Notes: generated from the letters alone by a model not told the origin. Positions 8,450 through 17,817 are shown, counted from the stretch's first letter. The stretch: 64,000 nucleotides of DNA from JAPSGM01 sp963777045 (GCA_963777045.1 CAVZPD010000006.1:1-64000), one strand, 5' to 3'. A program made the numbers and translations.

Positions 8450-9696
8450 CTACGGCCCTTCTGTTGTGAGCTCGGCGACGGCGGGGCCTCCCCGGCCATG
8501 GCCCGGTCCATCGCGTAAGCCGCTTCCCGCCGCAGCTCCGGCTCGACGTGTGCGTAGAAATCGGCCGTAATGGCGATTCCGGAGTGGCCTAGGAGGTCGC
8601 TCACCACGCGCAGTGGCACGCCAGCGGCGAGAAGCGCCGTTGCGGTCGAATGGCGGAGGCCATGGAAGGGCACTGAGGGCAGCTCGGCCGCCTCTAGGAG
8701 CGCGTGGAAGCGACGGCTTACCTCCGCGGGCACCAGAGAGCGCCCAAGCGGATCCGTGAAGATCAGCCGGTCGCGATCCTGCCAGGCGCTGCCAGCGGCG
8801 ATCCGTGTGGCCTCCTGCTCACGCTGCTCACGCCGCAGCGCGTCGATGGCCACATCGGCGACATGGATCGTGCGTCGGCTGCGTTTTGTTTTTGGCTCGG
8901 CTAGAGCGTAGGCGGCACGCCCGCTCCCCCACGCGCGTGCAAGGCTACGGCGGATCGTCAGTGTGCCGCCGTTCCAGTCCACGTCGTTCCACGACAAGCC
9001 GAGCAGCTCACCCTGGCGGAGGCCGGTGGTGGCCGCCAAAGTGACGAGGGCGCCGATGCGATGATCGGTGGCTACGGCTAGCAGCCGGCGGAGCTGTGGG
9101 GCGTCCAGGTAGTCGCGCCCAGGCTCAATCGTGCGGCCGGTCACACGCGGCGGGCGCGCCAGGGCGGCAGCGTTCCGGTGTACCAGGCCGTCGCGCGTCG
9201 CGTCACCGAGGGCGCGGCGCAGGATTACGCGCGCATGCGCGGCGCTCCGCGGCGAGAGTCCGCGGGCCACCATGCCCGCGGTCATTCCCTCCACGTCGGC
9301 GGGCGTCAGCTTCGCAATGGGCCGGCGGCCAACCGCCGGAACGATGTAGCAGCGCGTGTACTGCTCGCGCTGCCGCCAAGTAGCGGGCCGGAGCCGCTGC
9401 CGCTCGCGCTCGAGCCACCTAGCCATGTAGTCGCCGACGGTGCCGACCTTCGCCGGCTCGAGACTGCCCTTGCGAAGCCGGTCACGCAGCTCGTCCAGCT
9501 TGTCGCGAGCCTCGGCGCTGGTGCGGCCGCGGACCATGCGCCGGTGGCGGGTGCCGTCGGGATCGGTCCAGGTCATGGCGCCACGCCAGCCGCCATCGGG
9601 CGACGCGTAGATGCTGCCCTCGCCGGCGGAGCGGTGGCCCTTCTTGCGGGGCTTGCGCTCGTCCGTAGCGTCGCGCCGGCTGGGGTAGGATGCCAT
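8446..9696 (-). CDS. tyrosine-type site-specific integrase
   Basis: 416 aa with ATG 9696 preceded by GGAGG at 7 nt. The N-terminal AP2-like arm-binding domain (about 20-65, GEGSIYASPDGGWRGAMTW) is followed by a SAM-like core-binding domain (about 80-165) and a catalytic domain (about 190-390). Active-site residues are visible: Arg in TTGLRQGELLGL, the HxxR pair in FHGLRHSTATALL, His in DLLGHSGIAIT and the nucleophile in ADFYAHVEPEL. It looks intact. Its 5' side faces tRNA-Ser, consistent with integration into the tRNA 3' end. Confidence 0.93.
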   Translation of the reverse strand: MASYPSRRDATDERKPRKKGHRSAGEGSIYASPDGGWRGAMTWTDPDGTRHRRMVRGRTSAEARDKLDELRDRLRKGSLEPAKVGTVGDYMARWLERERQRLRPATWRQREQYTRCYIVPAVGRRPIAKLTPADVEGMTAGMVARGLSPRSAAHARVILRRALGDATRDGLVHRNAAALARPPRVTGRTIEPGRDYLDAPQLRRLLAVATDHRIGALVTLAATTGLRQGELLGLSWNDVDWNGGTLTIRRSLARAWGSGRAAYALAEPKTKRSRRTIHVADVAIDALRREQREQEATRIAAGSAWQDRDRLIFTDPLGRSLVPAEVSRRFHALLEAAELPSVPFHGLRHSTATALLAAGVPLRVVSDLLGHSGIAITADFYAHVEPELRREAAYAMDRAMAGEAPPSPSSQQKGRR

Positions 9697-9727
9697 CCCG
9701 GGTCCTCCGATTCAGGACTACCGTCTC

Positions 9728-9760
9728 GGCGCTCCGTCAGGTCCCTCCCGGCGGAGCGCC
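9728..9760. other. inverted repeat between integrase and tRNA-Ser
   Basis: A perfect 9-bp inverted repeat (GGCGCTCCG / CGGAGCGCC, 15-nt loop) lies in the 166 bp between the integrase start and the tRNA 3' end. It is followed by a direct repeat of TGTTGCTGCCAC at about 9784-9810. No run of T follows the hairpin. Paired repeats here are plausible integrase or excisionase arm-binding sites in the att region. Confidence 0.4.
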
Positions 9761-9862
9761 GCTTCTGTCCGCGATGGTACTCCTGTTGCTGCCACTGTTG
9801 CTGCCACCGCCGCGTCAGTTCGACATCCTCACCGGGCCCCGGCGGCCGATTCGTGCTCAGAA

Positions 9863-9952
9863 TGGCGGAGGGGGAGGGATTCGAACCCCCGGAGGACTTG
9901 CGCCCTCAGCGGTTTTCAAGACCGCCGCAATCGTCCGCTCTGCCACCCCTCC
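9863..9952 (-). tRNA. tRNA-Ser (anticodon UGA)
   Basis: On the minus strand the sequence folds as a class II tRNA. The acceptor stem GGAGGGG pairs with CCCCTCC, the anticodon stem-loop contains CTTGAAAA with anticodon TGA, the variable arm is long (typical of Ser), and the T-loop is TTCGAAT. The discriminator base is G and CCA is encoded (9863-9865 on the plus strand read TGG). serS lies about 1.2 kb away. It is the likely attachment site of the adjacent integrase-bearing element. Confidence 0.96.
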
Positions 9953-10011
9953 GCGTCGTGTTCGGCAATGGTAGTGCGCGACAATCCGGCCGATCGTTGC
10001 CCTCGCGCTGG

Positions 10012-10515
10012 TCAGCGCTGCTTGATGATGACGGTTCCCGCAATGAGGTCGTGCCACCCACGCCGTCGCTTGTCGACGAGGATCCACACGTATCCAAGGT
10101 AGAAGACCATCCCGGAGACGGCGTAGCCGACCAGGCGCAGGAGTGCCTGTCCGCCGGTGATCGGTCCGCCGTCGGCGTCACGGACCAGCAGCAGGCCCAT
10201 CATCTTCATCCCGGGCGTGGCTCCGTCGCGGGACCAGAACCAGGGGAAGTAGCCGAGGCCGACGACACTCAGGGCCACCACCAGGATCACCACGCTCGCC
10301 GCGGCACCGCCGCTCAGCGTGTCGTTGTCGAGGCCGCCCGATGCCAGGGCGACGAGCGCCCAGGTGAGCATCGTCACCACCACCACGCCGCCGACGATCA
10401 GGCCGTCGATGATGTATGCCACCAGCCGCGGCCCGAACTCGCCGAACTCGACGCCGGGGGCGGGTCCGATGGTGCGATCGGGTGGCTGCCAGACGGGCGC
10501 CGACTGCTCGGTCAT
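10012..10515 (-). CDS. RDD family membrane protein
   Basis: 167 aa from ATG 10515, chosen because GGAGG lies 9 nt upstream; an upstream GTG would add ten residues. It has three to four hydrophobic segments. The RDD hallmark is present as GPRLVAYIIDGLIVGG near residue 30 and WSRDGATPGMKMMGLLLVRDADGG in the middle, with an aromatic and basic C-terminus DKRRRGWHDLIAGTVII. Members are integral membrane proteins, some implicated in ion transport; the role here is not known. Confidence 0.85.
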   Translation of the reverse strand: MTEQSAPVWQPPDRTIGPAPGVEFGEFGPRLVAYIIDGLIVGGVVVVTMLTWALVALASGGLDNDTLSGGAAASVVILVVALSVVGLGYFPWFWSRDGATPGMKMMGLLLVRDADGGPITGGQALLRLVGYAVSGMVFYLGYVWILVDKRRRGWHDLIAGTVIIKQR

Positions 10516-10564
10516 GCCTAACTCCTCCACTCGGGCACGTGTCACTTCACGTCTGCGACCGATG

Positions 10565-11101
10565 CTACACCCCAGACGCGTCGTCCTCGCGCTGCGCGTC
10601 GTCCACGAATGGCAGGGCTCCCGCCTCTTCCTGCGGCTGCGCGTGGATGACCGAAAACTGCCCGTCCGTCTCGAGCACCACGGCGTAGGTCGCCCCGAGG
10701 TCCGGTAGGCCGGCCTGTCGAACGGCCTGGAAGACCTCCGACTCGGTCACGCGCTGCTCGGCCATGGCCTCGTGCAGCAGCTCGCCGCGCAGGGCGAGCA
10801 GGGTCGGCTTCGACTTCACGAGACGCGGGACGATCGACGTGTGGACCGAGAGCCACGTGATCGCGTACTGCATGGCGATCAGGATGAGGAAGGCCGAGAT
10901 CCCCTCGGCCAGCGCGACGTCCGACGAGAGGAGGATCGTCGCCAGCGTCGACCCCAGCGCAACGGTCACGATGAAGTCGAACGCGTTCATGGTCGAGAGC
11001 GTCCGTTTCCCCGAGATGCGCACGAAGAGCAGCAGCGCCAGGTAGGCGAGGCCGCCGACCAGCAGCGTGCGGAGCACGTCGGTCCAGGATTGCAGGAACA
11101 C
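10565..11101 (-). CDS. DUF421 (YetF-like) membrane protein
   Basis: 178 aa. It has three N-terminal membrane segments (about 10-75) with the family pattern LLFVRISGKRTLSTMNAFDFIVTVALGS, then a cytoplasmic DUF421 domain (KSKPTLLALRGELLHEAMAEQR, VTESEVFQAVRQAG). Length is shorter than the two-domain Bacillus YetF but usual for single-domain members. The function of the family is unknown; it is predicted to form membrane oligomers. It lies between serS and the RDD gene on the same strand. Confidence 0.85.
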   Translation of the reverse strand: MFLQSWTDVLRTLLVGGLAYLALLLFVRISGKRTLSTMNAFDFIVTVALGSTLATILLSSDVALAEGISAFLILIAMQYAITWLSVHTSIVPRLVKSKPTLLALRGELLHEAMAEQRVTESEVFQAVRQAGLPDLGATYAVVLETDGQFSVIHAQPQEEAGALPFVDDAQREDDASGV

Positions 11102-11155
11102 TGACTCACCTCCTGGACGGAGGTTGACTGCAAGATTCGGGCGGGCCGGGGTGGA

Positions 11156-12427
11156 TCAGCCGATGGAGTCGGCGCCGAAGTAGGAATGCAGGACCTCCGG
11201 GAGGCGGATGCTCCCATCGGCCTGGAGGTGGTTCTCGATCAGCGACGCGTAGGTTCTGCTCATCCCCAGGCTGGAGCCGTTGAGGGTGTGGACCAGCTCC
11301 GGGCGAGCGTCAGTAGCGGGCCGGTAGCGGATGTGCATGCGCCTGGCCTGGAAGTCGGTGTAGTTGGAGGTCGAGCTCACCTCCAGCCACTTCCCCACGC
11401 CGGGCGCCCACGCCTCCAGGTCATAGCCCTTCGCCTGGCTGAAGCCGAGGTCGCCGGTGCAGCGCTCCACGACACGGTGCGGGAGCTCCAGGGCCTGCAG
11501 GGCCGCCTCGGCGTCGGCGGTGAGCGACTCCAGTTCCTGGGGGCTCTCCTCGGGGCGAACCCACTTCACCAGCTCCACCTTGTCGAACTGGTGGACGCGC
11601 AGCAGGCCGCGAGTGTCCTTCCCGGCGGCGCCCGCCTCGCGACGGAACGACGGCAGGTACGCGACGTGGCGGATTGGGAGGGCGTCGGGGGCGAGGATCT
11701 CGTCGCGGTAGATGTTGGTGACGGGTACCTCGGCCGTCGGGTTGAGGTAGAGGCCGTCGCGCTCGATGGCGTACATCTGCCCCTCCTTGTCGGGCAGCTG
11801 ACCGGTGCCACGCGCCGAGTCGGCATTGACGACGGCCGGCGCCCACACCTCGCGGTAGCCGCGGGCGGCCTGGAAGTCCACCAGGAAGCTGACCAGGGCG
11901 CGCACGAGACGCGCGCCGGATCCGGTGAAGAGGATGAATCCCGATCCTGCGACCTTCGCCCCGCGTTCCAGGTCGAAGAGGTCCAGGCGCGCCGCGATCT
12001 CCCAGTGCGGTGGCGTGTCGCCAGTCGGCCGCGCGTCGCCCCAGGTACGGACGACCGGGTTGTCGTCGGCGCTCGTCCCATCAGGGACCGATGGATCCGG
12101 CAGGTTCGGCACCTGTAGCAGGTCGGCCTCGATGGCGGCCTCGAGCTGCGAGAGCTGCGCGCTGAAGTCGTCGATGCGGCTCGAGAGCTCGGCCATCTCG
12201 GCCTTCATCCGCTCCCCCGCCTCGCGGTCGCCGGACCGCATCAGCTCGCCGAGCTGCTTGTTGCCGGCATTGCGATGCGCCCGCAGCTCGTTGGCCTCCG
12301 CCTCGACCTCGCGCCGCCGCTCGTCCGCCTCGCGAATGCGGTCGATCAGCTCGACCGGCTCGCCCTTGCGCGCGACCGCGCCCTTCACCGTCTCGGGGTC
12401 GTCGCGGATGAGCTGCAGGCTGATCAT
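11156..12427 (-). CDS. serS: seryl-tRNA synthetase
   Basis: 423 aa, normal length. It charges tRNA-Ser (and tRNA-Sec where present) with serine. The N-terminal coiled-coil arm (about 30-105, alternating E/R heptads) binds the tRNA long arm. The class II catalytic core has motif 2 (SFRREAGAAGKDTRGLLRVH) and motif 3 (NGSSLGMSRTYASLIENH, then GSIRLPEVL). The start ATG 12427 overlaps the lysS stop (ATGA), so lysS and serS are coupled. The cognate tRNA-Ser(UGA) lies nearby at 9863-9952. Confidence 0.96.
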   Translation of the reverse strand: MISLQLIRDDPETVKGAVARKGEPVELIDRIREADERRREVEAEANELRAHRNAGNKQLGELMRSGDREAGERMKAEMAELSSRIDDFSAQLSQLEAAIEADLLQVPNLPDPSVPDGTSADDNPVVRTWGDARPTGDTPPHWEIAARLDLFDLERGAKVAGSGFILFTGSGARLVRALVSFLVDFQAARGYREVWAPAVVNADSARGTGQLPDKEGQMYAIERDGLYLNPTAEVPVTNIYRDEILAPDALPIRHVAYLPSFRREAGAAGKDTRGLLRVHQFDKVELVKWVRPEESPQELESLTADAEAALQALELPHRVVERCTGDLGFSQAKGYDLEAWAPGVGKWLEVSSTSNYTDFQARRMHIRYRPATDARPELVHTLNGSSLGMSRTYASLIENHLQADGSIRLPEVLHSYFGADSIG

Positions 12428-14035
12428 GACGGCAGCGTATCGGTCGCGGCGGCGGCGCGCAGCCGCTCCACGACGAAGGGGGGCTCCAGGCTGGCCAGCA
12501 GCCAGCCGGCGCGCGGGCCGTTCGGCTGGCCGAGGAAGGCGGCGTAGATGGCGGCGAAGGCACGGCCGGCCGGCAGCTCGCTGGCGCGTGCCGCGTCGAA
12601 GATGGCGCCCTGCAGCATCTCGCCGGTCCAATCGGTGGCCGGCAGCGCAGCCAGCGCGTCGGCCAGGCCTGCGAGCACGGTGCGCTGGTTCGCGTCCAGG
12701 TCCTGCGCAGCCGCGGGGAGGTCGTCGCGACGCACCTCCAGCCGGGAGCGCTCAGGGAGCGTAGCTCTGCAGCCAGGCCCGCGCAGCTCCCTCGCGCTCG
12801 GCCAGGATCTGCAGCTCCCGCGCGTCGAGCGGCGAGCCCTTCTCCGCGCCCAGCCGGGCCGCGACGTCCACGCCGGGCACCTGGATCAGCAGCGCGAGGT
12901 GGGCGAACGGGGGCCGGTAGCGTGCTCCCTCCTGCCGCGGATCGGCGGACGGGTCGAGCAGGGCGGCAGCGAAGAGGCGGTCCGGCTCCGACGGCAGCTC
13001 GCCCTTGACGGCCTCGCCGGCACTGGCTGCCGCCACGCGGTCGAACTCGTCGAAGAGGCGTGGCACGGCATCGGTCCCCTGCGGATCCCAGTCCATGGCG
13101 TGGTTCGGACGTGGCCGCACGAAGAGGAAGCGGAGCTGCTCGGGCGGCACCACCTCCGCCACCTCGTGCGCTGCCGCGCCGCGGCCCTTCGACGAGGACA
13201 TCTTCTTGCCCCCGATGTTCAGGAACTCGTACGGGACGTTCAGCGGGGGCTCGCGCTCGAAGACCTCGCGCGCAACGGCGTCGGAGCGGTCGCGTGAGCC
13301 GCCCGCCGTGGCGAGGTCCTTGCCGCAGGGCTCGATCGTCACGCCGAAGTGGCTCCACTGCGCCGCCCACTCAACGTTCCAGGGCAGCTTGGCGGTGCCG
13401 CCGAACGGCGCCAGGCGGCCGGTGAACCCGCAGCCGGTGGCCCACTCGACGAGGTCGGCACGGCACTCGATCGCCACCGTCTCGCCGTCCCAGTCGCGGG
13501 CCAGGGTTGTGCCGACCTTCCCGCAGCTGGGGCAGATGGCGTGGACCGGCAGCCATCCCTCGGGACGCTCCACGTGGCTGACGGTGCGGTAGACGTCGCG
13601 GACGGTGGCCGCCCGGTCGAGCGCCACGCGAACGTATCGGTCCATCTCGCCCGCGGCGTACAGCTCGCTCATCCAGTAGTAGCGGTCGGGATGGATGCCG
13701 AGCCCGGCGAAGGTGTCGATGAAGACACCGGCAAAGTGGCGCGCGTAGGAGGCGTGGCCGTCGTCGGCGAGGTCCGGTACGTGCGCCAGCGGCGCTCCCA
13801 TGTAGCGATCGACGGCGTCGGGGGTGAGCAGCGCCTGGGCGTCCATGGGATCGAGGTCATCGATCCCGTACAGGAGAGTCGTCTGGAGCCCGCGAGACCG
13901 GAGGGCGCGGACGATGACGTCCAGGATCACCGGGCCGCGCAGCGATCCGACGTGGATCGTCCCCGACGGCGTCTTGCTGTCGTTGACGACCTGGGGCCCG
14001 GAGACGCTGGCGGCGAGCTCGTCGGCCCAGTACAC
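12424..14035 (-). CDS. lysS: class I lysyl-tRNA synthetase, reading frame interrupted
   Basis: It attaches lysine to tRNA-Lys. This is the class I (archaeal-type) enzyme: the HIGH-like motif is SGTIHVGSLRGP, a zinc motif CPSCG is present, and the signature KMSSSKG is intact. The GTG start at 14035 follows the greA stop by 10 nt. After AWLQSYAP the frame meets TGA (12752). Homology resumes in the +1 frame with ERSRLEV and continues through the anticodon-binding domain (FLGQPNGPRAGWLLASL) to 12424. The junction is CCC-TGA-G. Either a one-base assembly indel, a mutation, or +1 frameshifting explains it; the ATGA overlap with serS shows the C-terminal frame is the expected gene end. Confidence 0.85.
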
Positions 14036-14045
14036 GCCGGGCCGG

Positions 14046-14507
14046 CTAGCTGACGCGGACGACCGTGTAGGAGACCGATCCGGCGGGAGCCTGCACGGTG
14101 ACCTTGTCGCCCTTCTTGCGTCCCATAAGGGCGGCGCCAACCGGCGACTCGTTGCTGATGCGTCCGTCGCGCGGCGACGCCTCCGCGGATCCGACGATGG
14201 TGAAGGTCTCCTGGCCATCGGCGCCCTTGATCACCACCTTCGAGCCGATGCCGACCTTGTCGCCGTTGCCGGCCTCGATCACCTCGGCGTTCCTCAGCTG
14301 CACCTCGAGCGTGGCGATGCGTCCCTCCAGGAACGACTGCTCCTGCTTCGCATCCTCGTACTCGGCGTTCTCGCTGATGTCGCCGTCGAGCTTCGCGTCG
14401 TGGATTCGGGCTGCGACGCGCGGACGATCGACGGTGATGAGCTGATTCAGCTCCGCCTTGAGCTTCTCGAGCCCCTCGGCGGTCACGTAGACGGGCTTGT
14501 TGTTCAT
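14046..14507 (-). CDS. greA: transcription elongation factor GreA
   Basis: 153 aa, typical length. It rescues backtracked RNA polymerase by stimulating transcript cleavage. The N-terminal coiled coil (about 1-75) carries the acidic tip DGDISENAEYEDAK with the catalytic acidic pair, and the C-terminal FKBP-like domain ends in PVGAALMGRKKGDKVTVQAP. ATG 14507 was chosen for homology; upstream residues in frame are unrelated. It is followed 10 nt later by lysS on the same strand. Confidence 0.96.
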   Translation of the reverse strand: MNNKPVYVTAEGLEKLKAELNQLITVDRPRVAARIHDAKLDGDISENAEYEDAKQEQSFLEGRIATLEVQLRNAEVIEAGNGDKVGIGSKVVIKGADGQETFTIVGSAEASPRDGRISNESPVGAALMGRKKGDKVTVQAPAGSVSYTVVRVS

Positions 14508-14563
14508 CAGATCCACCCCCACTCGTGCGTATCGGTGCGACTGGAGGAGAGCCCCCGACGCAG

Positions 14564-14592
14564 GCGTCGCCGAGCGGGGTCTGTGGCGACGC
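14564..14592. other. hairpin upstream of greA
   Basis: GCGTCGCC (14564-14571) pairs perfectly with GGCGACGC (14585-14592) across a 13-nt loop, in the 258 bp between uppP and greA. It lies about 60 nt upstream of the greA start on the minus strand. No T-run follows on that strand, so it may be a leader structure rather than a terminator. The rest of the gap shows no gene. Confidence 0.35.
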
Positions 14593-14765
14593 TCCCCGAG
14601 CCATTCGCGAAACAAAAACGCTCCAGGCTCTCCGTCACCGTGGCGACGGCATCCCTGAAGCTGGCGCTGGCCAGTTGCTCGGCCCGCCGGTGGCATCCCT
14701 CCCGGCTACCGACGCCGCGGCATTGTAGGCCGGGGGTATCCGGGTGTCAAAGTGCTCTCGGCGGC

Positions 14766-15611
14766 TCACCGACCGAGCACGACGAGCAGCACTACCAGGC
14801 CGGCGAAGGCGAGTCGGTAGTAGCTGAAGACGGCGACCGAACGGGTGCGCAACCAGGCCAGCAGGAAACCGATCGCCAGCAGGCCCGCCACGGCTGCTGC
14901 CAGGAAGCCACCACCGATGGCCAGCCATTCGGTTCCGGTGTGTGTCTCGGCCAGCAGGTGCCGGGAACCGTAGAGACCCGCGCCCAGCGTGATCGGCGTG
15001 GCGAGCAGGAAGCTGAAGCGCGCTGCCGCCTCGCGCTTGAGGCCCAGGGCCAGGCCGGCGGTGATGGTCGCCCCTGAACGGCTGATGCCGGGCAGCAGGG
15101 CCAGTGCCTGGCTGAAGCCGATGATCAGCGCAGAGCCGGAGCCCATGGCGAACAGCTCGTGCCGTCGCGCACCCAGCCGGTCGGCGAGGAGGAGTCCGAG
15201 CGCCCCAACCACCAGGAAGCCGGCAATCGCCAGCCGCACCCCGTCGCTGTCGCCGTGCAGGACCTCGTTGATGTAGTCCTCGCCGACGAAACCGATGATG
15301 GCGGCTGGAATCGTGGCGAGGAGCAGCAGCCAGGCCAGGCGCCTATCGGGATCGTTGTCGATGCGGCGATCCCGCAGGCTGGCGAAGAAGGCTCGCGCCA
15401 GCCGGATCCAGTCGCGCCAGAAGTAGGTGATGAGGGCGGTCAGCGTCCCGAGGTGCAGGAAGACGTCGAACGCCAGGCCGCTGACCAGGCCGTCCTGCTG
15501 CCAGCCGGCGATCCACGGCGCCAGCTCCAGGTGCGCCGAGGAGCTGATCGGGATGAACTCGGTCAGACCCTGCAGGATCCCGATCAGGATGGCCTGGAAG
15601 ACGACGTCCAA
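14766..15611 (-). CDS. uppP: undecaprenyl-diphosphatase
   Basis: 281 aa, about eight membrane helices. It recycles the lipid carrier by hydrolysing undecaprenyl diphosphate in cell-wall synthesis; overproduction in other bacteria gives bacitracin resistance. Signature motifs are QGLTEFIPISSSAHLEL near the N-terminus (catalytic Glu/Ser region) and LLPGISRSGATITAGLALG in the middle. It starts 7 nt after the hppA stop, so hppA-uppP probably form one transcript; both act on pyrophosphate chemistry at the membrane. Confidence 0.95.
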   Translation of the reverse strand: MDVVFQAILIGILQGLTEFIPISSSAHLELAPWIAGWQQDGLVSGLAFDVFLHLGTLTALITYFWRDWIRLARAFFASLRDRRIDNDPDRRLAWLLLLATIPAAIIGFVGEDYINEVLHGDSDGVRLAIAGFLVVGALGLLLADRLGARRHELFAMGSGSALIIGFSQALALLPGISRSGATITAGLALGLKREAAARFSFLLATPITLGAGLYGSRHLLAETHTGTEWLAIGGGFLAAAVAGLLAIGFLLAWLRTRSVAVFSYYRLAFAGLVVLLVVLGR

Positions 15612-15618
15612 CGGGTGC

Positions 15619-17817
15619 CTATCGGATGAAGAGCGGGGCGAGGACGAGGGTGATCGTGGCCAGCAGCTTCACCAGGACGTGGAGCGAGGGGCCGGCAGTG
15701 TCCTTGAACGGATCCCCCACCGTGTCACCCACCACCGCGGCGGCATGCGCGGCAGATCCCTTGCCGAGCACGTTGCCATCATCGTCCTTGAGGTGTCCCG
15801 CCTCGATGAACTTCTTGGCGTTATCCCACGCTCCCCCGCCGTTGTTGAGCACCGTGGCCAGCATGACGCCGGAAATGGTGCCGACCATCAGCATGCCGGC
15901 CACGGCCTCGTGGCCGAGCAGCAGGCCGACCACGATCGGGGTCGCGACCGCGACCACTCCCGGCGCGATCATCTCCTTCAGCGCCCGGCGGGTGGTGATA
16001 TCCACGACACGCGCGTAGTCCGGTCGCTCGGTGTAGTCCATGATCCCGGGATGCTCGCGGAACTGGCGACGCACCTCGGTGATGATCGCCTGGGCGGCAC
16101 GGCCCACGGCGCGAATCGCCAGGGAGCTGAAGAAGTAGACCAGCATGGCGGCGATCAGGGCTGCCACGAAGACGTTCACGTTGGCCAGGTTGACCGATTC
16201 CATCAGCGGCTCGCCCCGCGCGGTGAGGATCAGGTTGACCTTGTCGATGTAGGCGCTGAAGAGCAGGAAGGCGGCGAGGCTGGCGCTGGCGATGGCGTAG
16301 CCCTTGGTGAGCGCCTTGGTCGTGTTGCCGACCGCGTCCAGGCGGTCGGTGATCTTGCGAGCCCCTTCGGACGCGCGGCTGAACTCGGTAATCCCGCCGG
16401 CGTTATCGGTGATCGGCCCGAAGGTGTCCATGGCCAGGATGAAGGCGGTAGTCATGAGCATGCCCATGGTGGCCACGGCCGTTCCGAACACGCCCCCGAC
16501 GCCGGCCGAGATGCCCGACACCGATGAGAGGGCGGTCTCGCCGAGCCAGTAGGAGGCGATCAGGGCGATGCCGATGGTGATGGCGGTGACAGCGGTGGTC
16601 TCGAAGCCCACGGCCGTTCCGCTGATGATGTTGGTGGCCGGGCCGGTCTTGCTGGCCTCGGCGATGTCCTTGACCGGCCGCCAGCTGCCGGCGGTGTAGT
16701 ACTGGGTGATGTAGACGAACGCGACGCTGGTCGCGAGGCCCACCAGGCCTGCAGCGAAGAACCAGACCCAGATGGGGAGCCCGTTGGTCGTAGCGCCGGC
16801 CGTGTCCATCATCTGCGAGGTCACGAAGGCCAAACCGAGCGCGGAGAGCAGGGTCGTGGCCCAGTAGCCACGATTGAGCATGTTCATGGGATCCTCGTCC
16901 TCTCGACCGCGGACGAAGAAGATGGCCACGATGGTGGCCAGCAGGCCGAAGGCCCGAACGACCAGCGGGAAGAAGATCCACAGCTGGGGATTCGGCCAGC
17001 CTGCGCGCACGGCGATCAGGTAGACCGCCACGCCCAGGATCATGGCACCGATGTTCTCGGCGGCGGTCGACTCGAAGAGGTCGGCGCCTCGACCGGCGCA
17101 GTCCCCCACGTTGTCGCCCACGAGGTCGGCCACCACACCCGCGTTGCGGGGATCGTCCTCCGGGATGCCGGCCTCGACCTTGCCCACCAGGTCCGCACCG
17201 ACGTCCGCCGCCTTGGTGTAGATACCGCCGCCCAGCTGGGCGAAGAGCGCCACGAAGCTGGCTCCGAAGCCGAAGCCCACGATCAGGAACGGCGCCTGTG
17301 CCGGATTGTCGAAGCCGCCGTAGGCGGCGAAGATGCCCCACACGCCGAGCAGCGAGAGAGCGACCACCAGGAAGCCGGAGACCGCCCCGCCGCGCATGGC
17401 GACCTGGACGGCCTCGACGAGGCTGCGCTGCGCGGCGGATGCCGTCCGCAGGTTCGACTTGACGCTGATGTACATGCCGATGATGCCCGACGCCATAGAG
17501 GCAGCCGCGCCGACGAGGAACGCGACGCCGGTGCGAATCCCCAGGTCGACGCCGAAGATGTCCGTGTCGGCAACCTCGCGCCGGTTCTCGACCAGGGCGA
17601 TCACCACGGCAATGGCCACCGCGGCGACGACCGCCAGCATGGCGATGGTCTGGTACTGGCGCCTGATGAACGCGACGGCGCCCTCCAGGATGGTTCCGGC
17701 GATCTCCTGCATGGCCGGCGTGCCGGTATCGCGTCGCAGGACGTCCCAGGCCAGGTAGAGCGCAAAGGCGACCGCGGCCAGCCCCGCGATCGGGATCACC
17801 CAGGTGATGGCTTCCAT
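15619..17817 (-). CDS. hppA: membrane-bound proton-translocating pyrophosphatase
   Basis: 732 aa, about 16 membrane helices. It couples pyrophosphate hydrolysis to ion pumping. The substrate loop DVGADLVGKVEAGIPEDDPRN and the following DNVGDCAGRGADLFES are intact. The diagnostic position near residue 450 reads GNTTKA (Lys rather than Ala), which in this family marks the K+-independent H+-pumping type. ATG 17817 has GGAGG 4 nt upstream. It is the first gene of a unit with uppP. Confidence 0.96.
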   Translation of the reverse strand: MEAITWVIPIAGLAAVAFALYLAWDVLRRDTGTPAMQEIAGTILEGAVAFIRRQYQTIAMLAVVAAVAIAVVIALVENRREVADTDIFGVDLGIRTGVAFLVGAAASMASGIIGMYISVKSNLRTASAAQRSLVEAVQVAMRGGAVSGFLVVALSLLGVWGIFAAYGGFDNPAQAPFLIVGFGFGASFVALFAQLGGGIYTKAADVGADLVGKVEAGIPEDDPRNAGVVADLVGDNVGDCAGRGADLFESTAAENIGAMILGVAVYLIAVRAGWPNPQLWIFFPLVVRAFGLLATIVAIFFVRGREDEDPMNMLNRGYWATTLLSALGLAFVTSQMMDTAGATTNGLPIWVWFFAAGLVGLATSVAFVYITQYYTAGSWRPVKDIAEASKTGPATNIISGTAVGFETTAVTAITIGIALIASYWLGETALSSVSGISAGVGGVFGTAVATMGMLMTTAFILAMDTFGPITDNAGGITEFSRASEGARKITDRLDAVGNTTKALTKGYAIASASLAAFLLFSAYIDKVNLILTARGEPLMESVNLANVNVFVAALIAAMLVYFFSSLAIRAVGRAAQAIITEVRRQFREHPGIMDYTERPDYARVVDITTRRALKEMIAPGVVAVATPIVVGLLLGHEAVAGMLMVGTISGVMLATVLNNGGGAWDNAKKFIEAGHLKDDDGNVLGKGSAAHAAAVVGDTVGDPFKDTAGPSLHVLVKLLATITLVLAPLFIR

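Larger units (their letters stand above)
3872..9862 (-). mobile_element. tRNA-Ser-linked integrative element; left end unresolved
   Basis: All genes from the integrase (8446-9696) down to about 3872 are on one strand. They encode element-type functions: tyrosine integrase, excisionase-like DNA-binding protein, small regulators, a RepA-like AAA ATPase, a serine recombinase and a winged-helix protein. The integrase begins 166 nt from the 3' end of tRNA-Ser (9863), the classical attachment position. I looked for a second copy of the tRNA 3' end to the left and did not find one, so the left boundary given is only the last element-like gene. No FtsK/TraB-type or relaxase gene is seen, so transfer ability is not supported. 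Confidence 0.6.
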
